NCBI GenBank assembly: GCA_947462335.1
Contig: OX381705.1
Span: forward strand, 5,074,703-5,138,702
Source: Harmothoe impar
Taxonomy: Eukaryota; Annelida; Polychaeta; Phyllodocida; Polynoidae
Direction: 5' to 3'
DNA: 64,000 bases
Shown here: positions 53,945 through 64,000 of the stretch, piece after piece
Layout: every line of letters begins with the position of its first letter
Numbering within the stretch: position 1 is the first letter of the stretch
Made by a program: the position numbers and the translations under genes
The notes under the pieces: generated by a model
What the model was told of the DNA's origin: nothing
Databases searched by the model: none
What the model saw: only the letters and a program-made list of their open reading frames with translations

Positions 53945-54215
53945 CTGCTTTAACCCTTTCAGGACATCACTAAAAGATGACATTTGTTGTCATGTTGTAC
54001 CAATGCAGCCCTGGTGAGTAACTCGCAGTGGCTACATTGGTGCATCATACCAACCCTTCAGGAGTGTCTCAACCCCATAGTGTAAGCTTTTGCTTAAATG
54101 CAGCACTCGCGATTTACTTGCCAGGGCTGCATTCATGCTTCATGACGACCAACGGCATGATGCATTAAGGTATCAAGCCGTCCTTAATTGGTTAATCTAT
54201 CCTGCTTCACAGGGA
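53945..54215. repeat. Diverged relative of the ATGCAG/ACTCG repeat of the duplicated block
   Basis: CAATGCAGCCCTGGTGAGTAA, GCTACATTGGTGCATCATAC, GTCTCAACCCCATAG and AAATGCAGCACTCG correspond to phrases in 21,590-21,950 and 28,410-28,770. Confidence 0.55.
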
Positions 54216-55820
54216 TTTTTTGCACCAGCTCTGAAACTATTCTGTTTCCCTCAGCAGCACCAGCACAGCTAAATCAAAGTAAGAGGGATTATGAGGAAGA
54301 TGCAGTGTTTATCATGTCTGTAGTTGTCTGGGCTGCAGTCAATCATACAGAGGATTGACTCAGTCCGATACAGATGACAGATAATGGTTCTTAAACTAGA
54401 CGACAGTAGCCCTGATGCCTTTATCATATAAGCCAGACATCTAGATATGCTTCCTTTCTATTTTTGCAGATCCTTATAGGACTGTGGTGCTGCGTTGGAT
54501 TTAACTAAGGTGAGGATTTATTATTCGCTATGGTTGATATCTTGTTGGCTATTGCCATAGTACAACAACAGTTATCTTTTACCATATTTACAGGGGATGA
54601 CATAGCGTTTGACTCATAAGTGATAATAGGCTGAGAGACTTGTGCTTGCATACTCCATAGCCCTTACCTCAAAAAATCAGTCCTCTGAAATAAGAAAACT
54701 TGTCCGGATAAAATTACGGACATACCCAGCCATCAATCAGTTCTCATACACAAGATTTCCTCCTACACTAGCTCCAGTTTCAGGGTATCATGTTCAGGAA
54801 CGATCATGCAGTTGTTACAATGACATCCTAATGTTGATTTTGGTATTCACAATTTGAGTACCAAGAATAGTCAGTATGAAAAACCTTTTTATCCCCTGAG
54901 GTTTATGGTGTGACACCCTCCACATCTCAACATTGTTATTCCACCTGGCACTATTAATGTTCCTCCTGTCCATCATAATTTATACTCTCAAACCCCTCAT
55001 CCTCTTCGCCAACACAGGTTGGCCATATTGCTCCTTTTAATCTTTCATGCAAGTCACCGCTATTGACAACAGGGACAAACAGGTTGTCTTTGATCACTCA
55101 CATGGCTGATGTGAGGTTGTTTTTTACAGTTAGATCCAAATCTAAAGAAGAGTAGATGAGAGAATGGGGCCCACTCTGCTGAAAGTCCCTGTATTTTGTT
55201 GAAACCCTTTACTTGAGAGGTCAATCTGTCGGGCAAATACAGAGCTTAAACTGATCCTGTATTTATTTTTAAATGCATTTGTCACATATTAAAGGAGGAA
55301 AAAAAGCAATTTATTAACCTGCATCGTCCCCAAACACATCGGAAAGCCACCATGAGACCTTGCTCAACTTCACTTCTAGTCTCTGCGTGTGTGTAATTTG
55401 GTTTCGTGAAAGATTAATTTATCATTAATTTATTTAAAATAAAGACGATCAAACGATAATGGGCGAAATATGGAGGTTTGAGGAAATACTGAGGTTTGAG
55501 GAAATACAGGGGCGAAATACGAGGCTCAGTGCTGTAGCTCAGTGCTCTACCAGGCTTGATATTTCATCAAACCATTTAAAAATAAATACACATATAGTAC
55601 CAGAGACTATTTATTACATGAAACACATTTTATCATATATGATCTCTAGATCGATCCAAGTGAGGAAAATCATTGAACATTTAGGTCATGTATAAGACCT
55701 TTTATAGAGCTCTGCAGAGCACTGCTTCACCTGTTATGAAATAGACTTCTATTATGAGTATTGTTTATGCTGATATATTGAGAAAAAAGATCTGTCTTTC
55801 CAGAATTTACTTTTGCGATA
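54216..55820. other. Non-coding stretch, nothing recognised
   Basis: Short ORFs only, none splice-bounded or compositionally convincing. AT-rich with scattered short direct repeats. Confidence 0.45.
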
Positions 55821-56570
55821 GAGCAGCTCAAAGCCACAAAATAATCAAAAGGACTATTTGCTTATTTGGGGTTGCCTGGAGCGTAGCGACCTGATGTTGC
55901 GCAGCAACGTCATGGCAAACCTATTAATGTTTTCGGTTTGCATGGGCGCTCCATGGGGCACTGTGACATCACCAGGGTCGATTGTGATCATGAAAATAAA
56001 AGGCCTATGGCTATGCTGCTATGACGGCCGCCAGCCTCACCAACAAAAGCAAAAGCAACATTTAATCAAGGTATACAGTTCCCGGGAAGCACCCTCTGAT
56101 TCATTTAGGGTTTCCTAGGATAAACAAGGCGTAATTAGTAGGCCTATAACAAACTGAGTGGCGTGGGCACCGCCGTAGTTAAACGTCACAGGGCCGATTG
56201 TGCTGATGAAAATAAATGATAGGACCACTGCCGTGACGTCGTAGGAAATCCCACCAATTTACAGGGAATTCATGACAGACTGGAGACCATAATAACCGGG
56301 CATAATGAACAGTGATGGCACACAGGTGCAGTCCAGACCACAAAACCGGGAGGCTCCCGTCCTGGCACCCGTGGGTAAGGACTCGTCACCAAGGTGATGT
56401 CACCAAGCGCTATCTGGGGCAGAGGGACGCCGTACTATTTCCCGCGCTCCCATCACCAGCCTTGCAGATCTTAAGCCGGCGTGTCTGGCCCCTACTATGC
56501 CAGTAATGATCTATGCAGATCTATGATTGTGGCCCGGGACTGTGGGCATTGTGTGTGTGGCGGGGGGGGG
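55821..56570. other. GC-richer stretch with CRE-like motifs, no gene called
   Basis: More CpG than its surroundings. It contains GCAACGTCATGG, GTGACGTCGTAG and two similar phrases (CAGGGTCGATTGTGATCATGA at ~55,972 and CAGGGCCGATTGTGCTGATGA at ~56,188, both followed by AAATAAA), implying an internal duplication of ~215 bp. It could be a regulatory or promoter region, but no coding exon is visible. Confidence 0.4.
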
Positions 56571-56599
56571 GATCTTTTGGGTGTTTTGGAGTGGGCGAC

Positions 56600-57055
56600 A
56601 ATCAAAGTTAGAAGAAGCTAATAGGCCTATTGAATTAAGTTTGAAATAGGCTAAACATATAATGATCTGCATAGGCCCCTAGCATAGGCCTTTGTCTGCA
56701 TTGAGTTTTCGAAGTGTATGTAAAAAGAAATTTCATCCTTTAAAAAAATTGGTTGGAAAAAAATCGACCTAGGCCTACTGACCCTATATTTTTTTGGGCC
56801 TGAATACAACTTTTCTCTGTTAAGGCCTAATGTCCATATGGGACCTGGGCCTATATATCCCTATATAGGGCCTATGCTATTGGAGGCTTTCAGACAGGTA
56901 TGTGTATAGGCTAGGCCTAGAGCTTGACAGATGCATAGGTCTAGGCCTACAGTGAGAGAAATGGGTGCATGCGTGTTGCCTGTTAGAATTGTATTAGGCC
57001 TAGGTCTATAGGCTATCAATTGGCATAGGGCCTAGACATATAACTAATTATAGAA
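56600..57055. repeat. AGGCCT-palindrome-rich segment
   Basis: AGGCCT or GGGCCT, usually as TAGGCCTA, recurs more than ten times in ~450 bp. The rest is AT-rich and non-coding. Confidence 0.6.
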
Positions 57056-57162
57056 AGATCCTGAAATTTAGAAACAAAATAGTTTATTTTTTATTAATTA
57101 ATTATGCATTATGATCTAAGAAACAAATGACGTCAGGGCATTATGTTGCCGCGTGGCGGATG

Positions 57163-57233
57163 CAAGAAAAATGTAGCTTTGACCACGGTAGGGGCTAGCA
57201 ACCCCGACCGTGGTCAAAGCCACATTTTTCTTG
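57163..57233. ncRNA. Long pre-miRNA-sized hairpin (32-nt arms, 7-nt loop)
   Basis: The 5' arm 57,163-57,194 (CAAGAAAAATGT...GGTAGGGG) pairs with 57,202-57,233 across loop CTAGCAA. Two mismatches in 32 pairs. The 71-nt size matches animal pre-miRNA, but almost perfect pairing and the lack of lower-stem bulges equally suit a fold-back transposon relic or hairpin siRNA source. Expression is unknown. Confidence 0.5.
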
Positions 57234-57239
57234 TTTTGA

Positions 57240-57914
57240 GCAGCCATTGATTTTCAACCAATGACTGCGAAACCTCAGTTGGCCCTTTACATGTCGAGCC
57301 AAGGTGTTTTGCCAACTGTCCATTAGAAATCAGGACACATGTTAGGGTACCATTACGCAGCCACCAGAACAGGTCACGGATTATCCCCAATAATAGGACC
57401 TGAATCAGGATACATGTCCAAGTGCTATTACCTCGACAACTACAAGGTTACCAAAGCAGCAATTACATCAGTACATGGTAGGTTTTACCTCAAACTGATG
57501 GCGTGATCTGGAATTGTTTTTGCTGGGAACCCTCAGACCATTACACCACATTGCATGTCACGGTACCTACCTATTACATCTGACCCTCTTCTACTTTCCC
57601 AAACATTATTATCCACTTAATAGATCCATACCAGTACATCTCATATAATAGTGGCTATAGTACCTTCCTGTAACTTAGAATCTGTCTTTAGGGTTGGAGG
57701 GGGTCAAATCTTTATTAAGAAGTCTGACGCTGAGCAAGGGAAATTACTCCTTGTTACCCAAAATGTTAGTTTGGAAGACAGGGGTCAGTTTTAGAAGTGG
57801 GAATAATAGTCTATCAACTGGAAGTGTGCTTTAGGTCTCAAAAAGTGATATAACAACCTATCATCACTATCAGCAGCTTTGCCACTAGATATCAGCAAAT
57901 ATTACCATACCTCC
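57240..57914. other. Non-coding stretch, nothing recognised
   Basis: No supported gene. Sequence up to the start of dispersed repeat copy B is unremarkable. Confidence 0.45.
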
Positions 57915-58870
57915 TTGTTCCATGTTTTTTTCTATTGTTGCTACAATCTTGGCCTTTTCTGGGTGAGGAACTCCAGCCTCACAAAATTGATTGCAACCCA
58001 TGTCTTACATGCTAGAGCAGGTCTCTAAAGGTGACATCATCATCTATCTTCACTATCAGAAGCCTTGCCACTGGAAGTCAGCAAATATTGCCATACCTCC
58101 TACGCAAAATGTTATTTGATATTAGGAATGGAATTTTAAATGAAAGGTAGATATTAGCTTGCAGAATACTGTATGAGTTCAGACAAAAACTACTCATACT
58201 CATGCCTATATCACTCATCACCTTTGCCAGAGCTCATAGTGATATATGCCCTTGATTTTGATGAATGTCACATTTATTAGCCCTGCGGTGTCAGGATTGT
58301 TTATGTAAAGCTCAAATGCAGTATATCATTGACGCAACCGCCTATCAGTGACAAATAATAGGGATATATAATGGAAAATTTGCAAATATGAGTATATAGT
58401 ATTGTAAACATAATAGGCCTACTCAGTACTGTTATATAGTTCGTTATATGTAAGCTGAGGCTCACATGTGAAGCTACACCTACAACCATACACCCATTAC
58501 TGATACAAACCACTACAAACATCACAATATAGTCTACCTACTGTCTGAATGGATAGATGGGCACAGTAGAAAAGAAGGGGTCCCAATGCAAATCCATCTA
58601 GCAATCCTTACAAACTTGGTTTGTCATTGTACACATGGTCCATCTGTCTACACACTGTCTGCATGCAGGGAGACACTTCATTGATCCGAGTTCAATAGCA
58701 CCTTGCTATAAGCTATTGGTACCTCCAGCATCCAGCATGCATAAATAAGCAATGCTCTTTGTACTCGGAAGATGCATACAAATCTATAGAGGCACATAGA
58801 CATCCCTTTAGTGGCCATAGTACAAGGAACTGGCCTCACATTGTTATATTCAAATTGTATGAAGGATTTC
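57915..58870. repeat. Diverged dispersed repeat, copy B
   Basis: Block order is the reverse of copy A: TTTTTCTATTGTTGCTACAA and CCTTTTCTGGGTGAGGAAC come first (57,930), then GTGACAAATAATAGGG, GAGACACTTCATTGATCC and GTGGCCATAG...ACTGGCCTCACA (58,350-58,840). This is what one sees when two windows are cut from an old tandem array. Confidence 0.72.
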
Positions 58871-59540
58871 TTTAAGTCCTTGTAGCATGAACACTACAGG
58901 GCTAAAATTAGCAACGGTTTTCTTAAAACCCATTTGCTGAATTTTCTATCAATTTGCTGTAAAATGTATTTATACCATAAGATAGACTAGAATATGCTCT
59001 TGAATCATACATGGGGAATAGTGAATCATACCTGGGATTGCCATGAAATCACATATAAAGAAGCTATTTCTATAGACTTTCCCTTTGTGTCCCTCCACTT
59101 CACCCAGTAGGCAGTGAGCCATTATCATTGTCACCATGGTGACTAAGATAAGAGTTGCTCACCCTTATTAGTTGGATGGCTGTGCCTACTGTTTTCTCAC
59201 ACATGCATGGGCCGAATCTTTCCCTGCCACTGGGAATCGCCCTCCACAATTCAATAGGTGAGGGGATTACTTAATGCCATATGTAACATAACATTGATAT
59301 AATTATTTAGAGAAGGTATTTAGCTACAGTTTGGTGGGTGCCACTCTGAAATCCGATGATACTAACCAGAGATATTAACTTGTAAAGTCAACTATGATAT
59401 AATTCCAAGTACTGTATAAAATATATACCCCGCGCCCATTTTCTAATACTTACATTGTGTGAAGGAGAAATCTGCCTTTCTATTGATACCTACATTGTTA
59501 ACACAAGTTGTTGTTAACGGCAGCAGATTTTGATACTACA
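58871..59540. other. Non-coding stretch left of the DIRS-like element
   Basis: No supported ORF. The left boundary of the element could lie near 59,550, where a GC-rich segment with the inverted pair CCATACC/GGTATGG (59,602-59,622) begins. Confidence 0.4.
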
Positions 59541-60049
59541 ATTATAATGTGTTTTGGGGGTCTGCCAGGCGATGTGAGACCGCCCCTTACACCCCTGCAG
59601 CCCCATACCTCTGCGGGTATGGCCGGGGCAGCAGTAGCCAGAGCCATGCCCCTTTTTTAGAACAAATTATCTTTATTTCACTCAAGTCAGTGGTCACAGT
59701 AATCTCCTTGTGGTAGGTATATATAGTAATACTTACATTTTTTTTATGAGAATAACAATAGATAGGAAAATATGCTATACGAGTGAAAAAAGAATGGTCG
59801 GAACATCAGCAAGCTGTTGTTACGTCCCTACCATGTATACACTGCGATCTAAACCACTGCAATAAATAATCTTGTCTGAGGCAAATTGGCGTCACACAAA
59901 TACGTTATGTCCTAATACATCATCTACAGCAGGACAAAAGAGCTCAGAGACAAAACATTGTGGAAGCCTCAATGTTAGTCAATGCATACTTTCTCCTGTT
60001 TAGCTGATAGTTGAGGCTGAATGTGTATCTGAGAAGACCCATCAGGTTA

Positions 60050-60394
60050 TTAATCAACAGTATAAGTAGTGCTGCTGGTACAGCAAAAAGGTACCTCAAT
60101 TGGGGAATCAGGGTCAACCAATTTAAAGCCGTGTAGCATACCATCAAGCAAAAAATGGCTGTCGAAGTCCCAAGTGTCCACCCCGTACATGTTTGTAGGT
60201 CCACCGCTTAACATTAACCTCCACCCAGCTGGCTTCATTTGAGATCTCACACCCTCTAGTACATGGTCACAATTACTGTCCCAGAGGGGGGCATAATGGG
60301 AATAGCCCTCTATCAGATCCTCCAATGAGCTGGTACAAGTCATGTTGGGTACCTTACAAACAATATTTGGTGAATACAATGATGGAGTACACAT
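60050..60394 (-). pseudogene. DIRS/Ngaro-type pol start, truncated
   Basis: ATG at 60,394; 114 codons. The stretch DTWDFDSHFLLDGMLHGFKL matches the characteristic region preceding the RT in DIRS-like pol proteins (residues ~72-91, general pattern D...F...L..G...GF). The frame then ends with none of the RT palm motifs, and the following sequence is non-coding, so most of pol has been deleted. It begins 16 bp after the gag-like frame ends. Family assignment rests on this motif plus the gag Cys/His box. Confidence 0.6.
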
Positions 60395-60409
60395 GGGGGC
60401 TGGATCCCA

Positions 60410-61570
60410 TCAGGTTGGCCGCTGACCAAACTGAGGAGGAGGGAATGATGGGCCTTGACCTGCATGGCCCGGGTTCTGCTGGCCTTGGCCCACACACCCA
60501 CTCTTGGCCTTGTGGCCCCCCCTGCATACTGCACACACATGAGATCTGTTACAGGGATTGAAGCCACAGTGGGTGTAGTTGAAGGAAGCACAGATATCCT
60601 CCGGGCATCGAGGGTGACTGACTCCCCCCTTCTTCTTGGAACTGCCACTGTTCTTGTTGGAGCCCCCCTTCATTCTGGCTATCTCTGCCCTCAGTTCTGC
60701 TACAATTGTGAGATTCTCAGCCCCTAGGTGAGTGTACACTCCCTCATGATCTGCCGCAGAGAAGGTTTCTACTTCCCCTGACAGAACCTTGGAAGTGAGG
60801 TCATGCTCATACCTGGCTAGGGCTGGGGCAGTGAATGAATTGGATAGGCCCTTCATGGCTACAAACCTCATATGGTCCCCATAGTCTTTAGCAGACCACT
60901 GAGGTAGATTGGCAAACATCAACTTCTTTTGGACACATGTCATACCAAACAGTAACTCCCTGTATGTCATGTCAGAGTACACCTTGTCAGTGGGTATGTG
61001 ATAGTCAGGTCTGAGCCAGTGACTAGACCTCTTCCTCCTAGTCACCTCCCCAATCCTACACAGAGTAGAAAGCAAATCACCTTCACCTGAACCTTGGTTG
61101 TTCCTGGTGTCCATGAAGTTGGGGAAGTTGCCAGACAGGCCCATGTGGGCAGGGGTGAGGCCTGCCTTAAACAGGCCGGCCTGTAGGGTGGTGGAAGTAT
61201 CTCTGGATTGCTGCTGCTGCTGAGTAGGTCCTGTGTAAAGGGATCCATCCCTGTAAAACAGCTGAGGGGAAGGGTGAGACTGCATGGTGGGCTGTGTGTG
61301 TACACTGGCACCCACCTGCTGGCTGCCTCCTGCCATCATTCCGGCCGCTGCCGCCATCTGCGCGGGTACACGATCTACCCCCGGGGTAGAATCTAGCTGC
61401 TGAAAGGCACCAAAGCTTCCTACATACTGAGAATTTAGCAGGAAACTTTGTAATTCATCTCCAGACAGGCCGTCCGCGGTGTTTACATGCGCCCGAGCGC
61501 CATTTTGAAATGATGCTAGTTCCCCGCGGCCTGTCTGATCCGCATAGTTAGCGCCTGTTCCGCCTGGCAC
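60410..61570 (-). pseudogene. DIRS/Ngaro-type gag, C-terminal portion
   Basis: Open frame of ~386 codons without a good start of its own. It overlaps the end of the preceding gag segment in a different frame, so it is the downstream half of a frameshifted gene. Gln/Pro-rich N-part, helical capsid-like middle (YRELLFGMTCVQKKLMFANL), and a C-terminal Cys/His cluster (FNYTHCGFNPC then HVCAVCRGGHKAKSGC) typical of DIRS-group ORF1 proteins. The tail is Gly/Gln/Pro-rich. Confidence 0.7.
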
Positions 61571-62006
61571 CAGCGGAGAGAGGCGCTGTCCGCTGCCGCT
61601 GTCCGCTGCTGCCGTCCGCGTTCGCTGACACTCCCGGGGCGGCTGTGTAGGCGGATTGAGAGGCTGTATGGGCAGCGGGAGGAGATGTTTGGGTGTTTCC
61701 GAACGCGGACATACCTTGTTGCCGTTGAGCTATGGCCGACTGCTGGGTGGCATAGATCGTCCGCATCGATTGCCTGTATTCCTCCTCCAAGGCCGCATTG
61801 TCAAGCTCAATTTCTGCTAACCTCTTGTTTAGGTCGATTAGGTCTCTCTTCCGCCGTAATAGGTCGTTCCTCTCCCTGGCTGCCGCGATCCTGTCTTCCA
61901 GGACCTCTTCAGGCTCTCTCTGGTCAGGAGCGGTGGGTGACAGGCTGGACTGTTGTTGTCGGTCACCCCCTCTCCCTACCTCACCACCATGGCCACCGGT
62001 GACCAT
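61548..62006 (-). pseudogene. DIRS/Ngaro-type gag, N-terminal portion
   Basis: ATG at 62,006; 152 codons. A Gln/Ser linker is followed by a coiled coil (ARERNDLLRRKRDLIDLNKR and on). It ends in an Arg-rich out-of-frame tail. At ~61,575-61,600 a 13-bp tandem duplication of GGACAGC-type sequence shifts the frame. Without it the frame would run into the downstream gag segment. The frame is also open upstream of the ATG, back to a TAG at ~62,070. Confidence 0.65.
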
Positions 62007-62069
62007 GGTCTGGCCTGAGGTGTCTCCAGGTAAAGTGTCCTGTGCCTCCTCCTGTGTACTAGTCTTATG

Positions 62070-62150
62070 CTAAGGAGCGGGTTGACCACATCCAGGGCAG
62101 TTCTTGCAATTCCCATGGAAACCATGGCCACAGTTCTGGCATTGAACCAT
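62070..62150 (-). pseudogene. 26-codon zinc-ribbon mini-ORF, in frame with gag
   Basis: Starts ATG at 62,150 and ends TAG. It encodes MVQCQNCGHGFHGNCKNCPG followed by CGQPAP, with CxxC(x7)CxxCxxC spacing suited to one zinc ion. It lies in the same frame as the gag N-terminal segment, only the TAG separating them. It may be the true gag N-terminus interrupted by a nonsense mutation, or a regulated leader ORF. Confidence 0.5.
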
Positions 62151-62330
62151 GATTAAAATGCAAATTCCTAGCAAAAACTGAGTCTGTCCTGGCACCCAGG
62201 TGGTTGGACATGAGGCACTGGCTGGGGTAAGGGGCCAGGTGGCCCAGGTAGGTGGTGAGAGTGGTGCCACCTGGCGAGTTCTTCCGTCAATACCCCAGCC
62301 AATCCTGTATAACATATATTGGATGGATCC

Positions 62331-62504
62331 GTTAATCGTGAGTTTATTGGTAGAGGACCATCTACTAATTTTGTCTAGAGCTTGAGTTATAATATCAACC
62401 AGCTGTACCATATTTTTATGTGAGGCATATAAAACCGAATCATCCGCATATAAAAGTGTTTTGTGAGCGTCATCCGGCAAAATACAATCATTTATAAACA
62501 ACAA
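62331..62504 (-). pseudogene. Non-LTR retrotransposon RT, catalytic YADD segment
   Basis: Contains LFINDCIL and the catalytic LLYADDSVLYASH, followed by KISRWSSTNKLTIN, standard motifs of non-LTR reverse transcriptases. The sequence breaks at LTIN, where unrelated DIRS-side sequence begins. The segment upstream lacks the usual VPQGS motif, evidently deleted. Confidence 0.8.
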
Positions 62505-62836
62505 GAAAAGGCTGCTTTAGAAGAAGTGACATTATTGGCTACCGTACTTTGAAATCTATTTGTTAAATAATTTTCTAATAATTTTAAATTTTTGCTTTTT
62601 ATTCCATATTTTTCTAATTTTTTTTAAAGGATTGAGTGATTTACTGAGTCAAAAGCTTTCTTGATATCTATAAAGGGTGCTATGGAAAAATTACCTTTGT
62701 TTCTATTAATTAATACATCATCTACAAAAGTACTGACTGAGTCTAAAGTGGATTTATTTTTTTGGTAACCGCCTTGTTGTGTGGTCAAAATATTATTAGT
62801 ACACAGATGAAGAGACAAATGATTATGCAACAGTCA
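62505..62836 (-). pseudogene. Non-LTR retrotransposon RT, palm/fingers segment with stops
   Basis: Carries GGYQKNKSTLDSVSTF and FIDIKKAFDSVNHSIL (the first catalytic Asp region). A TGA at 62,834 and a TAA at ~62,628 interrupt the same frame. Reading beyond the TAA resumes as RT-like sequence (KYGIKSKNLKLLENYL), so these are point nonsense changes. Confidence 0.78.
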
Positions 62837-63370
62837 TTCTAACAGTTTCCCTGGTACAGGTAGCTGGCTTATTGGCCTATAATTTGTGACTTTTGTTTGA
62901 TCACCTCCCTTAGGTAAGGGTGTAACCGTGGCTACTTTCCATGAGTCAGGTATTTTGCCTGTTGATAAACATAAATTAATAATCTTTATAAACCTCATGG
63001 GGTTTGCTAACACAGCATCCCTGAACACCGATGTTGCTAGATAGGGAATAGCAGACGATTTGCTAACATCTAAGTTTTTTACACAGTCTATAATCTTTTC
63101 ATCGGTAAATTCAAAATCAGCCAAAATATTATCACAAGTCGTGCCCTGAAAATTCCATTCTGAATTGTGTTTTTCAGCCAATTTAGGGCCTATGCCCGCA
63201 AAGAACTCATTTATAAAAGTGGCAGTATTTTCAAGAGAAACAGTATTATCTTTATCGTCGACTAAATTTATCGCCCTAGTACTATTTTTATTACAAGGAA
63301 AAATGTCTTTTGAAATAGTCCAAAACCGTTTTGAATCATTTATAAACTCCGCACTTAACTCATTATAAAA
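62837..63370 (-). pseudogene. Non-LTR retrotransposon, linker and RT N-terminal segment
   Basis: Open from ~63,370: FINDSKRFWTISKDI, FINEFFAGIGPKLAEKH, then RT motifs IPDSWKVATVTPLPKGGD and NYRPISQLPVPGKLLE. It ends at the TGA described in the neighbouring segment. The frame differs from the endonuclease portion because of a small indel near 63,390. Confidence 0.8.
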
Positions 63371-64000
63371 TTTATCCCTCGCAGACTCAATTCATTATTG
63401 ACTGTGTTTTTCAAGTCACGAGCCCTGTGCCAGTCCAAGATAGATGTAGAATTCCTAGCCTCTGACAACAAATTATTCTTATCTGTTATACGTTCAATCA
63501 AGTAATGAGTAATCCAAGGGTCAGATTTATCCTTGACCTTGAAGGTTTTGACCGGACATTGTACGTCCAACATGCGTTTAAGCATGTTCTCGTACACTTC
63601 CCAAGCATCATCAGGATTAACACAAGCATAAAAAAATCTGCAATCGCAATTTTCTAGACTTTGATGATACAAATTTTTATCAAAATTTCTATATGAGCGT
63701 CCAGTAAAAGACCGGGTACCAGATTTCGCATGTTGATGTTTCCTAATAACATGTATAGGTAGATGATCACTCAAATGAATGTTTAATTGACCAGCGGACA
63801 CTATTTCATCACAATTTGTAAAACGTAAATCAATGCAGGTATTGGTGCCTGAGGTAGTCGTTATATCATGTATGAGTTGAGTTAGATTAAACAAGGACAT
63901 GGTTTCAAAAAGTAGCGTCTTATCATTATTATTTACCAGGGCATTTACATTGAAATCTCCAATCAAAAAAACATCCATGTTATCAAGCTCATCCACCTGT
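63355..64000 (-). pseudogene. Non-LTR retrotransposon, APE-type endonuclease C-terminus (partial, runs off window)
   Basis: The frame is open to the right edge. It shows FLIGDFNVN (GDFN motif), then TCIDLRFTN and LSDHLPIHV (SDHLPI motif) of apurinic-type endonucleases, then the linker toward RT. It ends in a short out-of-frame tail at 63,355. Overall it looks like a Jockey/CR1-superfamily element, clade not determinable here. Confidence 0.82.

Larger units (their letters stand above)
59550..62330 (-). mobile_element. Decayed, internally deleted DIRS/Ngaro-like retroelement
   Basis: Minus-strand element with a zinc mini-ORF, a gag-like frame (broken) and the start of a pol frame, but no RT core, RNase H or tyrosine recombinase. 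AATAAA on the minus strand (TTTATT, 59,672) may be its 3' end signal. The right boundary abuts the truncated RT of a non-LTR element near 62,325-62,331. Terminal split direct repeats typical of the group were not identified. Confidence 0.7.

Noticed and set aside
55500..55600. tRNA-like phrase GTAGCTCAGTGCTCTACC
   Set aside because: The A-box-like part is not followed by a B box (GGTTCGANNCC), and no cloverleaf can be drawn.

Overview
This is nuclear DNA from an animal, most likely a marine invertebrate. GT-AG introns, AATAAA signals, long satellite and minisatellite arrays, nested transposons, an OTU-bearing Helitron and DIRS/non-LTR retroelement remains all point that way. The many poly-G runs would suit a non-vertebrate deuterostome, but I cannot name the lineage. 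No bacterial-type gene organisation and no securely identified host housekeeping gene is present.

Layout. (1) 1-16,449 is a higher-order satellite: nine ~1.5-1.9 kb units, each a constant ~1,122 bp block plus 2-4 copies of a 192-bp subrepeat. One unit carries a 656-bp palindromic MITE. The array runs into a 200-base gap (16,450-16,649). (2) 16,650-17,670 is featureless. (3) 17,696-31,185 is a direct tandem duplication of a ~6.8 kb segment. Each copy has a terminal stem-loop, a minus-strand TATA-driven 139-codon gene, a composite promoter (GC boxes, CArG boxes, CCAAT, CRE, TATA-like), two leader exons, and minisatellites. (4) 31,278-43,321 is the protein-coding part of what looks like a very large Helitron-like element. 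It has three small ORFs of unknown function, a 2,210-aa Rep/helicase with SANT-like N-terminal repeats and a C-terminal OTU protease domain, then a seven-exon SGNH-hydrolase-like gene. All five are on the plus strand and each starts just behind a 3' splice site. (5) 43,500-53,050 is accessory DNA: poly-G elements, a two-exon proline-rich gene, a small minus-strand gene, a CACC minisatellite and segmental repeats. (6) 53,050-59,540 is mostly old non-coding sequence with two strong hairpins and one diverged repeat. (7) 59,540-64,000 on the minus strand is a decayed DIRS/Ngaro-like element (gag-like ORF broken in two places, pol start only) abutting the RT of a decayed non-LTR retrotransposon that runs off the right edge.

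How it may work together (inference). The duplicated leader and promoter, followed by ORF1-ORF2-ORF3-Rep-SGNH with splice acceptors 0-60 nt before each ATG and only 30-92 nt between the first four cistrons, looks like one transcription unit resolved by alternative cis-splicing from a shared leader, or by spliced-leader trans-splicing. The Rep/helicase/OTU protein would mobilise the element. ORF1-3 and the SGNH protein would be accessory functions, either belonging to the element or captured. The most novel part is this multi-cistron, splice-resolved Helitron with an SGNH partner and a serum-response-like promoter. The outer 3' end of the element was not found, so its true size (about 19-26 kb) is uncertain.
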